Assembly: GCA_036897625.1 (NCBI GenBank)
Contig: JAYMTA010000423.1
Coordinates: 1-29,180 of the forward strand
Direction of reading: 5' to 3'
DNA length: 29,180 nucleotides
From: Pelargonium cotyledonis
Taxonomy: Eukaryota; Streptophyta; Magnoliopsida; Geraniales; Geraniaceae
Shown: positions 1-11,344 of the stretch, one piece after another
Layout: every line of letters starts with the position of its first letter
Position numbering within the stretch: position 1 is the stretch's first letter
Position numbers and translations under genes: made by a program
The notes under the pieces: generated by a model
The model's database searches: none
Told to the model about the DNA's origin: nothing
The model's input: the letters and a program-made list of their open reading frames with translations, nothing else

Positions 1-100
1 CTTCTTTTTCTTGATGTCTTTGAAGATTCCGGCGACCATATGAATTTCCCGGTCGGCGGAATCTGTATTTTTTTGCCGGATTTTATGAAAAACAACAAAA

Positions 101-164
101 TCAAACCAAATCAAACCAAATCAACTAAACTAAAACCAAATCAAACCAATTAAAACCAAATTAA
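101..164. repeat. Degenerate tandem repeat of TCAAACCAAA
   Basis: A decamer close to TCAAACCAAA is repeated, exactly at 101-110 and 111-120 and then with variation to about 164 (TCAACTAAAC, CCAAATCAAACCAATT). It is a low-complexity A/C-rich tract bordering the GC-rich block, with no coding role visible. Confidence 0.6.
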
Positions 165-287
165 ATGAAATTTTAAAATTTTAAAAATAAAAAAAATTCA
201 AACCTCCACCGCCGCCTCTGCTCTCCGGCCTCCGTCCACCCCCCGGCCCAGATCTGTCGAGTCCCGACCCAGATCTGCATGGAGAGA

Positions 288-317
288 GAGATGGGAGAGA
301 CGGAGATGGGAGAGACG
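288..317. repeat. 15-bp tandem duplication in GC-rich block
   Basis: GAGATGGGAGAGACG occurs twice head to tail (288-302 and 303-317), both copies identical. It lies in the purine-rich block and adds to the view that this block grew by slippage or duplication rather than as coding sequence. Confidence 0.7.
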
Positions 318-483
318 CTGATGCTCCTCCTCGCGCTGCCGTGTGCGACGGAGATGGAGCCGGAAGGCCGAAGAAGACGGAAGGCCGAGATGAGATGCAG
401 CGTCGCCGATAATGAGAGCGGGATGAGATCTGGTGGCTGTGGAACGGTGGAGAGAGAGGTCCGGCAGGAGATGGAGTCGGAGC

Positions 484-533
484 GTGCCGGAGATGGTGGT
501 GATGGCCGGATATGGTGCCGGAGATGGTGGTGA
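484..533. repeat. 31-bp-period direct repeat
   Basis: GTGCCGGAGATGGTGGTGA is found at 484-502 and again at 515-533, identical over 19 bases with a 31-bp period. The spacer carries a partial variant (GCCGGATATGGT). Confidence 0.7.
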
Positions 534-552
534 GGAGAAGATGAACACTTTA

Positions 553-3514
553 GGGCCTGTTTGGCAGGTTTTTTTTTTGAAACAATCATTATTTAGGGAT
601 AAAATAGTCTTTTTGTACCAATTCTAATGGCCAAATGGATAGAAAACGAAGGTAGCAAAATTCTGGTAGGTTATGTGCGAAAGTACGTTTCACTGCTGGA
701 TTCTCTGCAATTATTCAATTTTTCATAAAACTTTACTGCAATTAGCCCTTTTTTTTACTATACGTTTCACATTTGATCCTACAAACATGATTCAAATATT
801 GACCAGCATATGACACTTTTCTCATTTATTCATCACAAAAGAAACAACAAAAATGTAGCTGAACTATCATAATTTTGATTTTTTGTTTGTTCATTTGGAG
901 TGTCTCTACATCTTAAGATCAATTTTTTGAGGCACCATAATGTCATAGCCAGGGCTCCTATATGAAAACTCTTTACTCTCACTCAAGTACCTTTGAAGTT
1001 GACAATGCATGAGAAATATATATAGAGTAGATTCTATTTTGGTTAATGCAATTATTTAACAAGTAATAAATCTCCAATTTTGTTGATTCTATTATCTTCT
1101 AGGCTTAGTTGGGTGTGATCAATGAAGTCCAAAATTGAAGTTTTGAAAAGTAGTTGCTCAATTGTTGGACCCAACCATTAAATATGTGGAGCCATATGGA
1201 TCTATCTATATATAATTTTTTTTTATATAAGATACCATTTGGACCAATGTTGTAATTACTATTTTTCTTGATAATTAAAATGATGTAAATAAATGTCTCA
1301 TGTGTCACCCATACTCATAATGGCAATCATCCTATGCTTCGTGTCTTTCATAATGTAAATAAGTATTCTACTATAATATATATACCATAACATAAATAAT
1401 ATAAATATATTCTACTATCTCCAACCCACTTAATCATGGGTCTATTTTCAGCATTTAACTCAATAAATGGCTCGTAAAGTCTTTTTCTCATATCACCTTT
1501 TATATATATTAAATTATTTATTGCACACTCTTCAACTCTAACCCTTTAAATGTATGGTTAAATCATTTAAAATTCAAACAATTTAATTTACTAATTTTGA
1601 AATCAGCAAACTCTGAAAAGAACATTAGTCGTTCGTACAAGATAAAAGAATAAGAATGTTTCGTAAACGAGTTGATCGATGTGTATTTACGTACTTATCG
1701 AGGACTAGTATTTTCTTGAGAGGCTAACGAAACCTTAATGATACAAAATTGATTTGAAACAAAAATGAAGGAGGGGACAAAATCTTAATTAAACAATAGT
1801 GCAGAAAACAGGGTAGTGGTTAGCTATAACTTCAAAGGCCTCCTGGCCCTGTTTTGTGCATTTGTCATTTCAATTTCAATGGTTGTAATTGAGAAGTAGG
1901 TGTGCAAAATTTTCATGTTAAAAATTCAAGTAAAGACTTAAATGGGCTGGGCCCATTATTGGGCCTACAATAATTAATTACTGTTTGGACCCTAGCAATC
2001 TGGCATCAACACCTATTGCACTAGCTACTCCCTCCCTACAACCTCCATTGTTGAAGCTTCATTTTGCTTTCAAATGATTGTCTAGCTTTCTTAGATGAAT
2101 TATCAACAGTATCTTATAATAAGTTAATTAGCTTTTAATGATTTTGTTACGATCTATGTACATGAATACAAGAAAATTATGTTTATTATTAACCAAAATT
2201 TTCTCGAAATGATGATTATAACATTCTTTCTAATAAGTCTTATTTGTAACATAATGTGCATATTTGTAGAGAGTGACCTATTGACCAGTAGTTGTATGTG
2301 AACTCTCTACTCTTCTTGTCCTCTTAAAACATTTGTTTGATTTTGTTACATATGTATGTGTTGATATATACTGCACATGTTGATGTATAATTGTTAGTTT
2401 GAGTGAAAACGACTAATTTCTTTCAAAAATATGTCAAATTAGTATCGTATTTTTGCAACGTCTGACTATATCTCAATTAAATAATTATGAGCATATGAAG
2501 CTAATTAAAACACTTGTTGTCCTTAAGAAAAAAAATTTTAAGACACTTATTGGATATCAAAATAAATATGATCTCCGTCTTAAAATTAGTGTGATGTGTT
2601 TTAATTAAAAATAAATGTATTATTTGAATTATCAATTATGTCTTCATAATTCGTTATTAACTTATTGTAAAGATAGTAAGATATTATTATTGACAATTTA
2701 TGCAAAATAAACATAACACTTACTTTGGGATGTCGTAAAAAGTGTTTCAGAGCCTAGAACTAGTCACTGAATGAATCATGAGAAAAGAAGAGAGGCTAAA
2801 ACCAAATGTGGTGATTTGGTTGATGAGTGAAATAAATATTAGTAAGACAAGATACTATTGTATGTGGTGATGAAACATGAAAATCACATGCACATTATGA
2901 TCATGATCATCACCATCAACAACAACAACCTAACTCTATGATCAAAACATATATAATAGGCAGTACAAGGTGTGTCCTGCTAGCTCTTGGCATCTTCTAG
3001 TTCCAAATCCAGGCTCACTCAATCCTCCATTTCTAATCAAGTATTGTATTGTATTTCAAATCAGACCCAACACCTCATCAGCTAGCCCATGCAAATCTCC
3101 ATCACAATCCATGGCTATTCTCATGCCCTTATTCATTGTAACACAGAGTTTCATAGAATATAGAGTGGGTCAAAACTTGTTTATAGAGTGAGACATTGTA
3201 AGCTTGTGGCTTTGTCTTCCTTATGATTACTGTAGGGTCCATTTTTTTCAATTTCTAATTATCTTCTCCAAAGATATCCAAAGTAAAAAACTATTGTTTA
3301 ATTCACATTACATGATGCATTAACACACCACAATCGATGTAATGTGAAAGAACAACTTTCTTTTCAAACATTTGAAGTCCACCGGAAGTCTGACAGGAGC
3401 TTTCCCCACAGAAGGTTGGAGGCTCCTGCAGCTTTGTGGGTAATTTTTATTCTTTACAGACATTTTATCTTCTTCTAACTATAGGCATTTGAAGTAATCA
3501 ATCCAAACAAGCCC
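553..3514. mobile_element. Possible non-autonomous PIF/Harbinger (Tourist-like) element
   Basis: The left end reads GGGCCTGTTTGG (553-564). The right end, reverse-complemented, reads GGGCTTGTTTGG (3503-3514), an 11 of 12 match. Each is flanked directly by TTA (550-552 and 3515-3517), the target duplication size and sequence favoured by PIF/Harbinger transposons; termini of this form are common in Tourist-like elements. The interior is AT-rich and lacks any transposase-like frame, so this would be a deleted derivative. The termini are short and this motif is common in plant DNA, so the two ends could belong to different elements. Apart from this I see no gene between 553 and 4181. Confidence 0.25.
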
Positions 3515-3517
3515 TTA

Positions 3518-4181
3518 ATGTCATTGGCAAGTATGAGAATTGAAAACAACCACCACCTGATACACTTATTCTACCAGGTCACTAGCAATGGAAATTTGAG
3601 TAGGTTTTAGGGGTTGGAGCAGCTAAGTGAAGAGCATACATGTTGGGAGTGAGCTGGTAATAATGGTGGTGGTTGGTCACTATTAATTGATGGCGGTGGA
3701 CACTGAGGAAAATCCAAGGGCAATTTGGTCATTTCCCACATATACTTTCTAGTTTCTATAGATATCCTAGTGAGAATGGTTTAAACTTGTGAATGTGACT
3801 GTACATGTGACTTGAGGGTGGTTGTGGAGGTGGAGGACCTGGTTGGCCACATGGGTGGGCTTAAGCTCTGTCATGTGTCAACTCAGGATGTCCTTGAAAA
3901 TAATGGTACCACAGTACAATGGTGGGCTTCAGTTTTTTCTTCCAATCTTATTGGATATAAGCATTCCAGGAACAATGACATGTAAGGATCAGTGTCCACA
4001 GATCTATGACAAACCTCAATTTCTGCAAACCACAAAATTTCAGTCATTTCATTTAGATTCTTGAATGTGCCTGTTTTTCACAGTTTTTTACACAGTACAG
4101 CAACAGTGTAAAAACTGAAATCAATGACAGAAACTTTCCTGGGGGGCAAGAAAATATCTTTTGTTTGTGGAGCATGAATCA
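3518..4181. other. Intergenic; 3' flank of the hydrolase gene
   Basis: There is no gene here; an 80-codon plus-strand frame at 3822-4064 has no family resemblance. The part next to 4181 should contain the 3' UTR of the minus-strand hydrolase. Confidence 0.5.
4081..4117 (-). repeat. Short inverted repeat in the presumed 3' UTR
   Basis: CAGTTTTTTACAC (4081-4093) pairs with GTGTAAAAACTG (4106-4117), 12 pairs with one bulged base, around a 12-nt loop. It lies about 65 bp beyond the hydrolase stop codon, so it would form a hairpin in that transcript's 3' UTR. Function unknown. Confidence 0.5.
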
Positions 4182-7100
4182 CTAACTAGCCTGTGGCTGT
4201 GCTGTTTCTTCTTCCTTTTTCTTCCCAAGCTCCACCAGAAAAGTCAGTATAGCCTCGCACATTTCGCAAGCATCAGGCTCGTTGTTGTTGTTGCTGCTGT
4301 TGTTTCTCGAGGAGTAAACCATCCAAGCGTGATCGAGTTTTCTGTCTGGTTTGACAACAACTGAGCCTGGTACTTCGGCGTCGCGGCCTGTCACTAGCCC
4401 ATCGCTTTTCTCTCCATACCTGAGCTGCAAGTGCAGTGCGCAAGCTGCCATTGCAGCAGACAATGGAACTATGACCGGGACCTGGTGTCCTGCTTGGACA
4501 GAATTACCCGGCTCCTCGCTACCAAATGCTGGAAGGGGGAGCCTGGGAAGTTCTGCATGAGCTATCTGGGTCATTGTGGCTAGGACCCCAGGTGCTGTAC
4601 TTGCTTCAGAGTGGAAGGAGATGATAGGGATGTCCTCGGGGAGCTTGTGGTTCATAATGAATTCCTTGCGCTTCTCGTATGTGAGATCTTCCAATGCTCG
4701 CATGTCACCCTGTGAAAAGGTCAACACAACAAGTGACCATCAAGACAAATGGAGATGACTAGAATCCATAATGTAGATAATGGAGAATCAGATACAAATA
4801 ACATGGTAAAAAAGGGATACAAATAAGAGAACGTGAGGGGCAAACAATGTGAAATGAGACAGAAGACCTACCAGTGAAACAAAATGGTAACAATACACAA
4901 CTGGAAACCCAAATAATAGAAAACTTCTGGAGAAATGTAAGACTTAAAGAGCATACCACACAAGAAGGTACAGAGTAACACAGTTCCTAGGACTTGTAGA
5001 ATGTAAGATGTGCAGAATGTTTCAACATATCTAGGATTCTTCTAAAAAACTATTTTCGAGTCTACTATAAATAACACTCTTCCAAACTCAGGCCATTGGT
5101 AAACTTCCCTATGTTCTGCTGCTTCTAACACTTCAAAAATTGTCTTTGGGGAGCTGGAACATTTATGTCCTGTAGCTCTTCATGTGTTTCCCACAGATTC
5201 TCCATTGATGTTTTCCACAATCAAAAATTCTTGACACGAAATCCAGTTCTGGACTATATAAATGGTCATAATACTCCTCCACGTCCAAAATATTTAATCT
5301 AGACTATTTTTGTATGGATTTAGTTTGGGAGATAAATCTTCGAGCTATCTTTGTATTGAATAGACAGTAATAACTAGTGTCTGATATAAGATAAAGGTGT
5401 ACAACCACAATCTCAGACAAAATGCAATAAATAGTAATTTACACACTAAAATCATGGAAAGTGAGTTTTGTTCATCTCCTGATCTCCAGGAAGAGCATAA
5501 ATAATAGTTTTTGCATGCATAAAAAGACTATCAAAGGAAAAGAACAAATATTACCTTAATTAGCTTACATATCAGAAGCTCCATGATTCTCCTGGCTTCT
5601 CTGTCAGCAATCTGGCCTTCACGAAGAACATCAGAAGCTAAAGGAGTGCCACCATAAGGACTCTGCACCAGTGCCAGTCCAGCAACTTTGTCTTTCAAAT
5701 CAGACCAGTAAATTGACAGAGCAGCAGCAGCATCAATGCCACCTTTGCTGTGTCCAAGAAGTATTACACGCTTTCCAGAACCCCAGTAATGCTCCTCTAT
5801 GTACTGTTTTAGCTCCCATGCGTTATGCTCTACCGATGCCTTTATAAAACAAAATAAAAATCCCTCTAAAAATATAAGATGCTACTGTAATCTCTTTAGT
5901 TATTCACTTTCTTTTCAAGCAATTGTTGGTAGTCAAACTAACAAGCCTATAAAATGGTTGTCCTGTCTACTAATATTAAGATCAATAATATATTTTCTCT
6001 TATATTTCAAAATGATATCAGATCCTTTGATCTTCTGCTTTAAGAGTCTCTTTAACTTTTTCCAACAGCAACCTTAGGTTGCTAGACCAGCCAAATTCTC
6101 TCTTCATCACGATTTCATGAAAAACTTATGTACTTTCATGCTCCAATGAGCCCCTTCTTTGTGTTTGAATAGCATTTTGGTGACACTGATGTGGTCGCCT
6201 TCCTCTTGCCAGCAAACCCAAGTGTTTTCTATTGCTGCTTTCAGCCGCATGCACCGCCACAATGATCATCGGTTCCTTGGTCATCTCTCAATTTTCTTTG
6301 AAAATCTCAAGATTATCACTCTGAGTTTAAGGGGAAGTGTTAGAAAATAATTATGAAGAATTTATCATTTACATTAACATCCATAATCGGTAATCCTCTT
6401 AACTGTAATCTCTTTAGTTTCCTTGCGTTTATAGCTATTGTTGGTAGTCAAACTATCAAGCCTACAAATAGGTTGTCCTATGTCCAATGTACTAATATAA
6501 GAGTGAACTATAATACACTATTGATCTCAATATTAGTACATAGGACAACTTATCAAAAACTTGACTTGATAGTTGACTAGCAACAATAGTTATAAAGATA
6601 GTGGATAACTAATGAGATCACAGTTGAGTATATTGTGAATAATAATGTAATTGCTAATCCCAATAAGTTATACTACCTCCGTTTCAAATTAAATGTCGTT
6701 TTATAGTTTTTCACATATTAAGGAAAGGTGTTTAATGACTTTCTTACCCTTAAAAAAAACAAAAACTCATCATCGCTAATCCACTATCTTTCATATAAAG
6801 TCATTATGACAAAGGGCATTATGAGAAAATCATGTGTACATGTGATAAAAAAAGAAGGTGACATTTATTTTGAAACAAAAATTGGACTTTTTAATTTGAA
6901 ACGGAGGTAGTAATTGATATTCAGAATTATACTCTCAACACCCCCTTAATTTGAAGGTGATAACCTTGGAATTGTCATTTTTTTTAGAGGTTGACCATGG
7001 AACAAAGAACAACAAGCAGAAACAATTGGGTTATGCTGGAGAAAGGAAGCTGAGCGCGTTGGTGTCACCAAAATGTTAGTCAAACGCCAGAAAAGGAGTC

Positions 7101-9809
7101 ATTGAAGCTTCACCATAATACAACTTTTTCCAAATAATCAGCTCTACCTCACTGTGAATTTTAGCAATATGGCAAGCTAGTCCCATCTTCGAAAAGAACC
7201 TCTTGGTCTCCACAAAATATAAGGGGCCATGATTACTAAAAAGTCCTGCAAAAATACAATTCATATAACAAGGTGACTCAGCCAGTGTAACTGTATGTTA
7301 TTAATAATAAACAATTTAAGAAATTAAAATTAAGGTCACATCAATACCAGGAATTAGTAGATAAACAAATGAGTCAGGCAGAGAGTGCTCCCCGTTCCTG
7401 AATGACAGAACATCATATAATATAAGAAATTAGAATCAGAATGATATAAACTAGTAAACTACCAATAACAATTTGAGAATCCAATATTCTGAACGGTAGT
7501 AAGAAAGTGAACAGTGAAGTAATAAGCACTCAAGTCAAGTGGACAGAGCATTCACTGTAAAAGAGCCAGACAACAATATAGCAGGGATCCAAAATGATAT
7601 CATATTAATTCCTGATACACTGTTTATATTTAGTCTTTGACAACTAAGAGGCAGTCTTTGACAAGGATCGTACAAAAAAAAACACCATTTATATTTAGCC
7701 TTAAGTAAAAATTTATCAACAGTTGTGCCTTCAAGCAGTGGTACATAAAAAACTGGGGCTTCCGTACCTTATGCTGGCAAGAATTTCTAAGAATCTTGGT
7801 GTGCCTTCCTCTACGGGAGGCATTCCAGGAGCCCTTTGCAACCAACCAATATCATCAGAAGAACCGCGCAAAGTTCTCTGTAGTCGAGACTTAACACTGA
7901 AGATACAAAATTAAATGTAAACATCACATTGGAACTGAAACAAGCAATACAAGAAGTAACAATGATTTTATAACATAAACTACTTCAGAATAAACAACAA
8001 TTTTACCTAATAGATTACAATATCTTCTATAGATATTTCATGCATATAAAGCATCAGTCTGCAAAAGTTCAAACCTATTTTCTTTACCTACGAATTTGAA
8101 GCTGAGCACATCTGACATGGGAGAAAGTACATCTCCAAGAGGCCAGTCCCAACTTGCAGGCAAGTCTTAGACCAAATAATGGGAGCATCAACCTACACCG
8201 AAACAAAGCAACTGCAATTTCAATAAAGATGAAACTGACTCACAAAGGAAACTAACAGACAATCAATCAGGAAAAAATCATGTTTGGAAAATAGAGGCAA
8301 GAAAGTGCAGCAGAGCTGTCAAAGTAAAACTAACAATATTTATACCATACGTGTAATACTAACAGTTCAGAGTTCAAACTTAGGATTGATATAATAATGG
8401 ATTAACAACTACATATCATAAACTGAATCAGGGAAAGTAAGTAAACAGATTGAACGTTATTACTCAGAAAATATCAATGCATTCTAAGAACAAATGTTTA
8501 CTATTTTATAAATTTCCAAATATACCAGCTTGACTTGAGTTTATATGCATATATAATCAAGAATCAAGGAAAAACTAAATGGAAAGAAGAGTATCACTAC
8601 CCTTGAAAGATGAAGGGGATACCCTGATCTCTATTATGGTTTTCTACAACTTCAGATCTTATATTTACAACAAATTCTTTCCCCAGCTCCAACACTCTGC
8701 TTTCACAAGTTTCAGCGCTAGAATCATCACTACAAGGTTTACAATGCAACAGGGAACTCTCCAGATCAGATCTAGAAATGTTGAGACTTGAGGATCTTGG
8801 ATCTTCCGAGCATCTACTGATATCTCCGAGTACAAGATCCTCTGCAGTACAATTTTATCCTCATATCAACATGTCATTCATGAAAGGAAAATGAACAATA
8901 TTTTGATTCTTGAACTGAATTCTACCAAGAAGACAAAGGCTCAAGTCAACAGCATGCATAAACAAAGGAACAAACTTACCAATAAAGTGAATTAATCGAT
9001 GGCTTATATATGCAGTCGATGTAAGGAGACGAGCAAAAATCCCATCCACTATTGAGTAAGATCCAAAATAATTCAAACGAAGACTTGTATTCCTCCTGGC
9101 ATCACAATATACCTGATAACAAGGCCTACATTAAACCTGGAAAACAAGTTATTGGTGAAATATCTGCAAAACTGATTAGAAAAGTTGCAAGATTATAAGT
9201 TATATATATATCCTTTCATAAATTCAGTAGTATGTGATCAAGCTATATGTAAGTCTATGTGATTGCACCTTCTAAATGCAGCTTAGTGTTTGTTTGAAAC
9301 AAAACCCACGCCATAGAACCCCTATCCAACACTAAAGTCATCAATCCTATAGTGTTCGTGGTCACCACCTCCATTCAATTAACAACGCCCAGCTCTCTTG
9401 ACAGTCGCTCAGTATCAACCCGTATTATTGAAATGAAAAATGATGGGTTACCAATATATATATATATATATATATATTTTGATCCAGGTTACCAATATTT
9501 TAAAGACCCTTTCATTACATATACGACTATAGACATGGAAGCACAGCATAAACATACTCATCTCTCTAAATAAAGCTGATAACCTCACCATTTGCTGTCC
9601 TACATATCCATGCCTTTTCATGGGGTAGTAATCACTTGAAACATGTTCAACCTGATGTACGTTGAACCACAGAAAGCGGAATATGTGAATCAAAGGATAG
9701 AACTGATTGGAACGGAAAAAATTACCTGAATGCATGTAATGAGTTATCTCGCACAACTCACAGTTGAAGGAATTTCAGATATTTCCTCACTAATACACAA
9801 ATCTCCCAT
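4182..9809 (-). CDS. Alpha/beta-hydrolase (lipase/esterase-like), ten coding exons
   Basis: Exons: 9809-9762, 9651-9589, 9112-8980, 8841-8601, 8192-8088, 7896-7768, 7397-7348, 7245-7148, 5839-5555, 4709-4182. All introns are GT-AG, phases agree throughout, and the product is 559 aa. The C-terminal half is an alpha/beta-hydrolase fold: strand and oxyanion region LLIPGLFSNHGP (about 252-263), nucleophile elbow GHSKGG with Ser320, Asp487 in SDGLV and His511 in LDHAW, giving a full catalytic triad. The N-terminal 200 residues are family-specific and I recognise no domain there. After the His comes an Asn/Ser tract (NNSSNNNN) and a charged tail. No signal peptide or clear membrane span is visible. 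An ester-type bond is the expected substrate, but the true one cannot be read from sequence. ATG 9809 is preferred because I find no ATG in the predicted 5' exons upstream. Intron 8 (5840-7147) is swollen by two mobile elements. Confidence 0.88.
4281..4305 (-). repeat. Coding trinucleotide repeat encoding Asn/Ser tract
   Basis: On the minus strand an AAC/AGC run encodes NNSSNNNN shortly after the catalytic His511 of the hydrolase. It is a likely length-variable microsatellite in a surface loop. Confidence 0.7.
5863..6650 (+). mobile_element. Decayed TRIM-like LTR element with an inverted extra LTR, in hydrolase intron 8
   Basis: A left LTR remnant (about 5863-6009) is followed by TGATATCAGATCC at 6013-6025, close to the TGGTATCAGAGC primer-binding site for initiator-Met tRNA. 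Next come about 300 bp without coding capacity and a polypurine tract (AAGGGGAAG, 6329-6337). Directly after it, TGTTAG at 6338 opens a right LTR that shares the left LTR's sequence, for example ATTGTTGGTAGTCAAACTA at about 5925 and 6437. The right LTR runs to about 6490 and is joined tail to tail to an inverted copy (about 6491-6650), giving a long imperfect hairpin. With no gag or pol and very short LTRs it fits a TRIM. Outer borders are approximate and I see no clear target duplication. It is antisense to the host gene. Confidence 0.6.
6673..6910. mobile_element. Stowaway-type MITE (238 bp), in hydrolase intron 8
   Basis: The element has perfect 21-bp terminal inverted repeats (6673-6693 and 6890-6910) that begin CTACCTCCGTTTC, a form of the plant Stowaway (Tc1/mariner) terminus CTCCCTCCGT. 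It is flanked by TA on both sides (6671-6672 and 6911-6912), the mariner target duplication. It has no transposase; a 60-codon frame inside is incidental. The intact termini suggest a fairly recent insertion. Confidence 0.9.
9454..9477. repeat. (AT)12 microsatellite
   Basis: An uninterrupted AT dinucleotide run lies in intron 2 of the hydrolase gene and is likely to vary in length between individuals. Confidence 0.85.
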
Positions 9810-10350
9810 TACTTCACTGGATTCTGAAATAATGCAACAGGCTCAAGAAGACAATTTTATAACATCGGTTCACAAAAACAGCATATGAAATCAAGAGAGA
9901 ACCACTGGTGCAATGAAAAATCTAATCCACTATAACAAATTTCCAAGAAAGCATCAAAATTTGAGATGGTGCTTTAACATAACTTCACAATCAGTACTTT
10001 CCGAACCCATTTGACTCTGAGTGTTGCAAGGTTAAAACTTACATATAAATTTTCTTCGAAGCAAAATGCGAATTACCACTAAACAACACAAAGGGAATTA
10101 AAATTCAGGGATTGGAAATTGGAGTTTGAACTTAAAAAAGGTGCGGGAATTGGGTTCCTAGCAAATAACACATAACATTGAATAACAAAACAATCATGAA
10201 TTCAGCATAGCTGCATCAGAAATTCATGGCTTTAATGACAATCAGATTCAAAGCGAGAAGAAAATAGACCATCAATTAAAATTTTCCAAATAAATTGGCA
10301 GATGCTAAAATCAGTTGCTCATAAGAAACCCATCCACGAAGTAAACATCA

Positions 10351-10369
10351 GAGAGAGAGAGAGAGAGAG
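10351..10369. repeat. (GA)n microsatellite
   Basis: A GA run of 19 bp lies in the predicted 5' UTR intron, about 20 bp inside its donor; on the transcribed strand it reads as a CT tract. Confidence 0.8.
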
Positions 10370-10612
10370 TTACGGAAGTTGAAAACACGTACCGATCCTG
10401 CAACCTTCCCGTACAAGAGAGGATCGAATCTGCAAAACCCAGAAACAGAAAGCTCGAAACTGAGCCAAATTTATAGAGTTAAGAAAGGTATAAATTGGTA
10501 CTAATAAATGAATTTAATGAAATGAATTTGACATTATATAATATGGTATTTGATTTATAGATAATGGTAATAAATAATAAGAAAATTGGGAAAATTAGGC
10601 TAGCTACCGAAT

Positions 10613-10647
10613 GAGAATTGAGAATTGAGAATTGAGAATTGAGAACT
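10613..10647. repeat. Heptamer tandem repeat GAGAATT x5
   Basis: There are four exact GAGAATT copies and one variant (GAGAACT). On the minus strand this is a pyrimidine-rich (AATTCTC)n tract in the presumed first leader exon of the hydrolase. Confidence 0.85.
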
Positions 10648-11344
10648 GAAGAAGAGAAGAGCAACAATCGATGATGATCTCTATACATTCCAGTCGCTTT
10701 TACTCGAATCTGCTTTGGGCCACCAACTCTTCAATTTTTCGCAGATATTATTTTTTAAGAAAATTAAACATGTCCCGTAATGTTGTTTCCTCTTTTGTGC
10801 ACCATACCCACCGTCTAAATTGGGTAAGATTTGGACTAAAAATATTTAAAAGTCATTGTGACAACAAAATAAAATTTTCATTTCCGTTTTGATTATCGAT
10901 TCCAATGCATGTGTATAAATTATAATCTTAACCGACATTTTTAAGTAATTTATCCGATAAATATTGATGTGTCACATTAACTATTTGAGTCAACAAAATA
11001 GCGAGTTGTTGGAAGAAGATAGGATGTCAATGGAACCTAACAACTTTTGTGTTGCGTTAGAATCTATCTCGAGATTATTTTTTATTATATACAGTACATA
11101 ATATATCGATAGAGCAGAGTAAGCAGATATTTAGTAATTACATAACCATAGTTTTTCTTGTTAGCGGGACGCCGGGAGCTACGTATTTGTTCTATATTTA
11201 CTCATTTTTTTGAGTCCTATGGATCCATGTTACCGTGCAAGACAGTAAACAACTTTCAATATCATAAAAAAGCAACTCAGAATTCTTCTTTACAACAAGA
11301 AAATATACAGCAAATATATACAGAAAACTGAAGAACCAAACTTA
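10648..11344. other. Intergenic: hydrolase promoter side and GT47-A 3' flank
   Basis: This AT-rich stretch holds no gene. It should contain the promoter of the minus-strand hydrolase (near 10650-11000) and the 3' UTR of the GT47 gene that ends at 11345. I see no convincing TATA box or other motif. Confidence 0.5.

Larger units (their letters stand above)
1..552. other. Gene-poor block with GC-rich, purine-skewed centre
   Basis: Roughly 200-540 is clearly GC-rich inside otherwise AT-rich sequence, and its plus strand is strongly purine-biased (runs of GAGA, GGAGATGG and CCGGAGATGG). Because of this composition, open frames of 64-138 codons exist on both strands. They are low in complexity (Ser/Pro/Arg/His-rich or Glu/Gly/Arg-rich), overlap one another and match no family I know. 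I call no gene. It may be part of a transposable element or the edge of a gene lying outside the window. Confidence 0.5.
9810..10647 (-). promoter_or_regulatory. 5' UTR exons and introns of the hydrolase gene
   Basis: Splice sites support two non-coding exons upstream of ATG 9809. The first ends at 10608 (CATTCG|GTAGCT). The second is about 10429-10393 (TTTTGCAG|ATTCG to GATCG|GTACG). A 14-nt leader (9823-9810) then follows TTTCAG in the first coding exon. I find no ATG in the predicted leader. The transcription start was not located; it probably lies near or above 10650. Confidence 0.45.

Noticed and set aside
173-627. Overlapping open frames of 64-138 codons on both strands
   Set aside because: They lie in a purine-skewed GC-rich block, are low in complexity, overlap in several frames and resemble no protein family.
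2960-3191. Possible microRNA hairpin around the GCTAGC words, and a 73-codon frame
   Set aside because: Pairing is limited to the self-complementary hexamer, and the frame has no family similarity.
3365-3440. Possible microRNA precursor or isolated exon (CAGGAGC / GCTCCTG pairing)
   Set aside because: The stem is only seven pairs, no known plant microRNA sequence is present, and no neighbouring exon extends the reading frame.
6159-6350. 63-codon frame in the TRIM-like element
   Set aside because: It falls in the short internal region of a non-coding element, with no gag or pol motif.
6728-6910. 60-codon frame
   Set aside because: It is wholly inside a Stowaway MITE.
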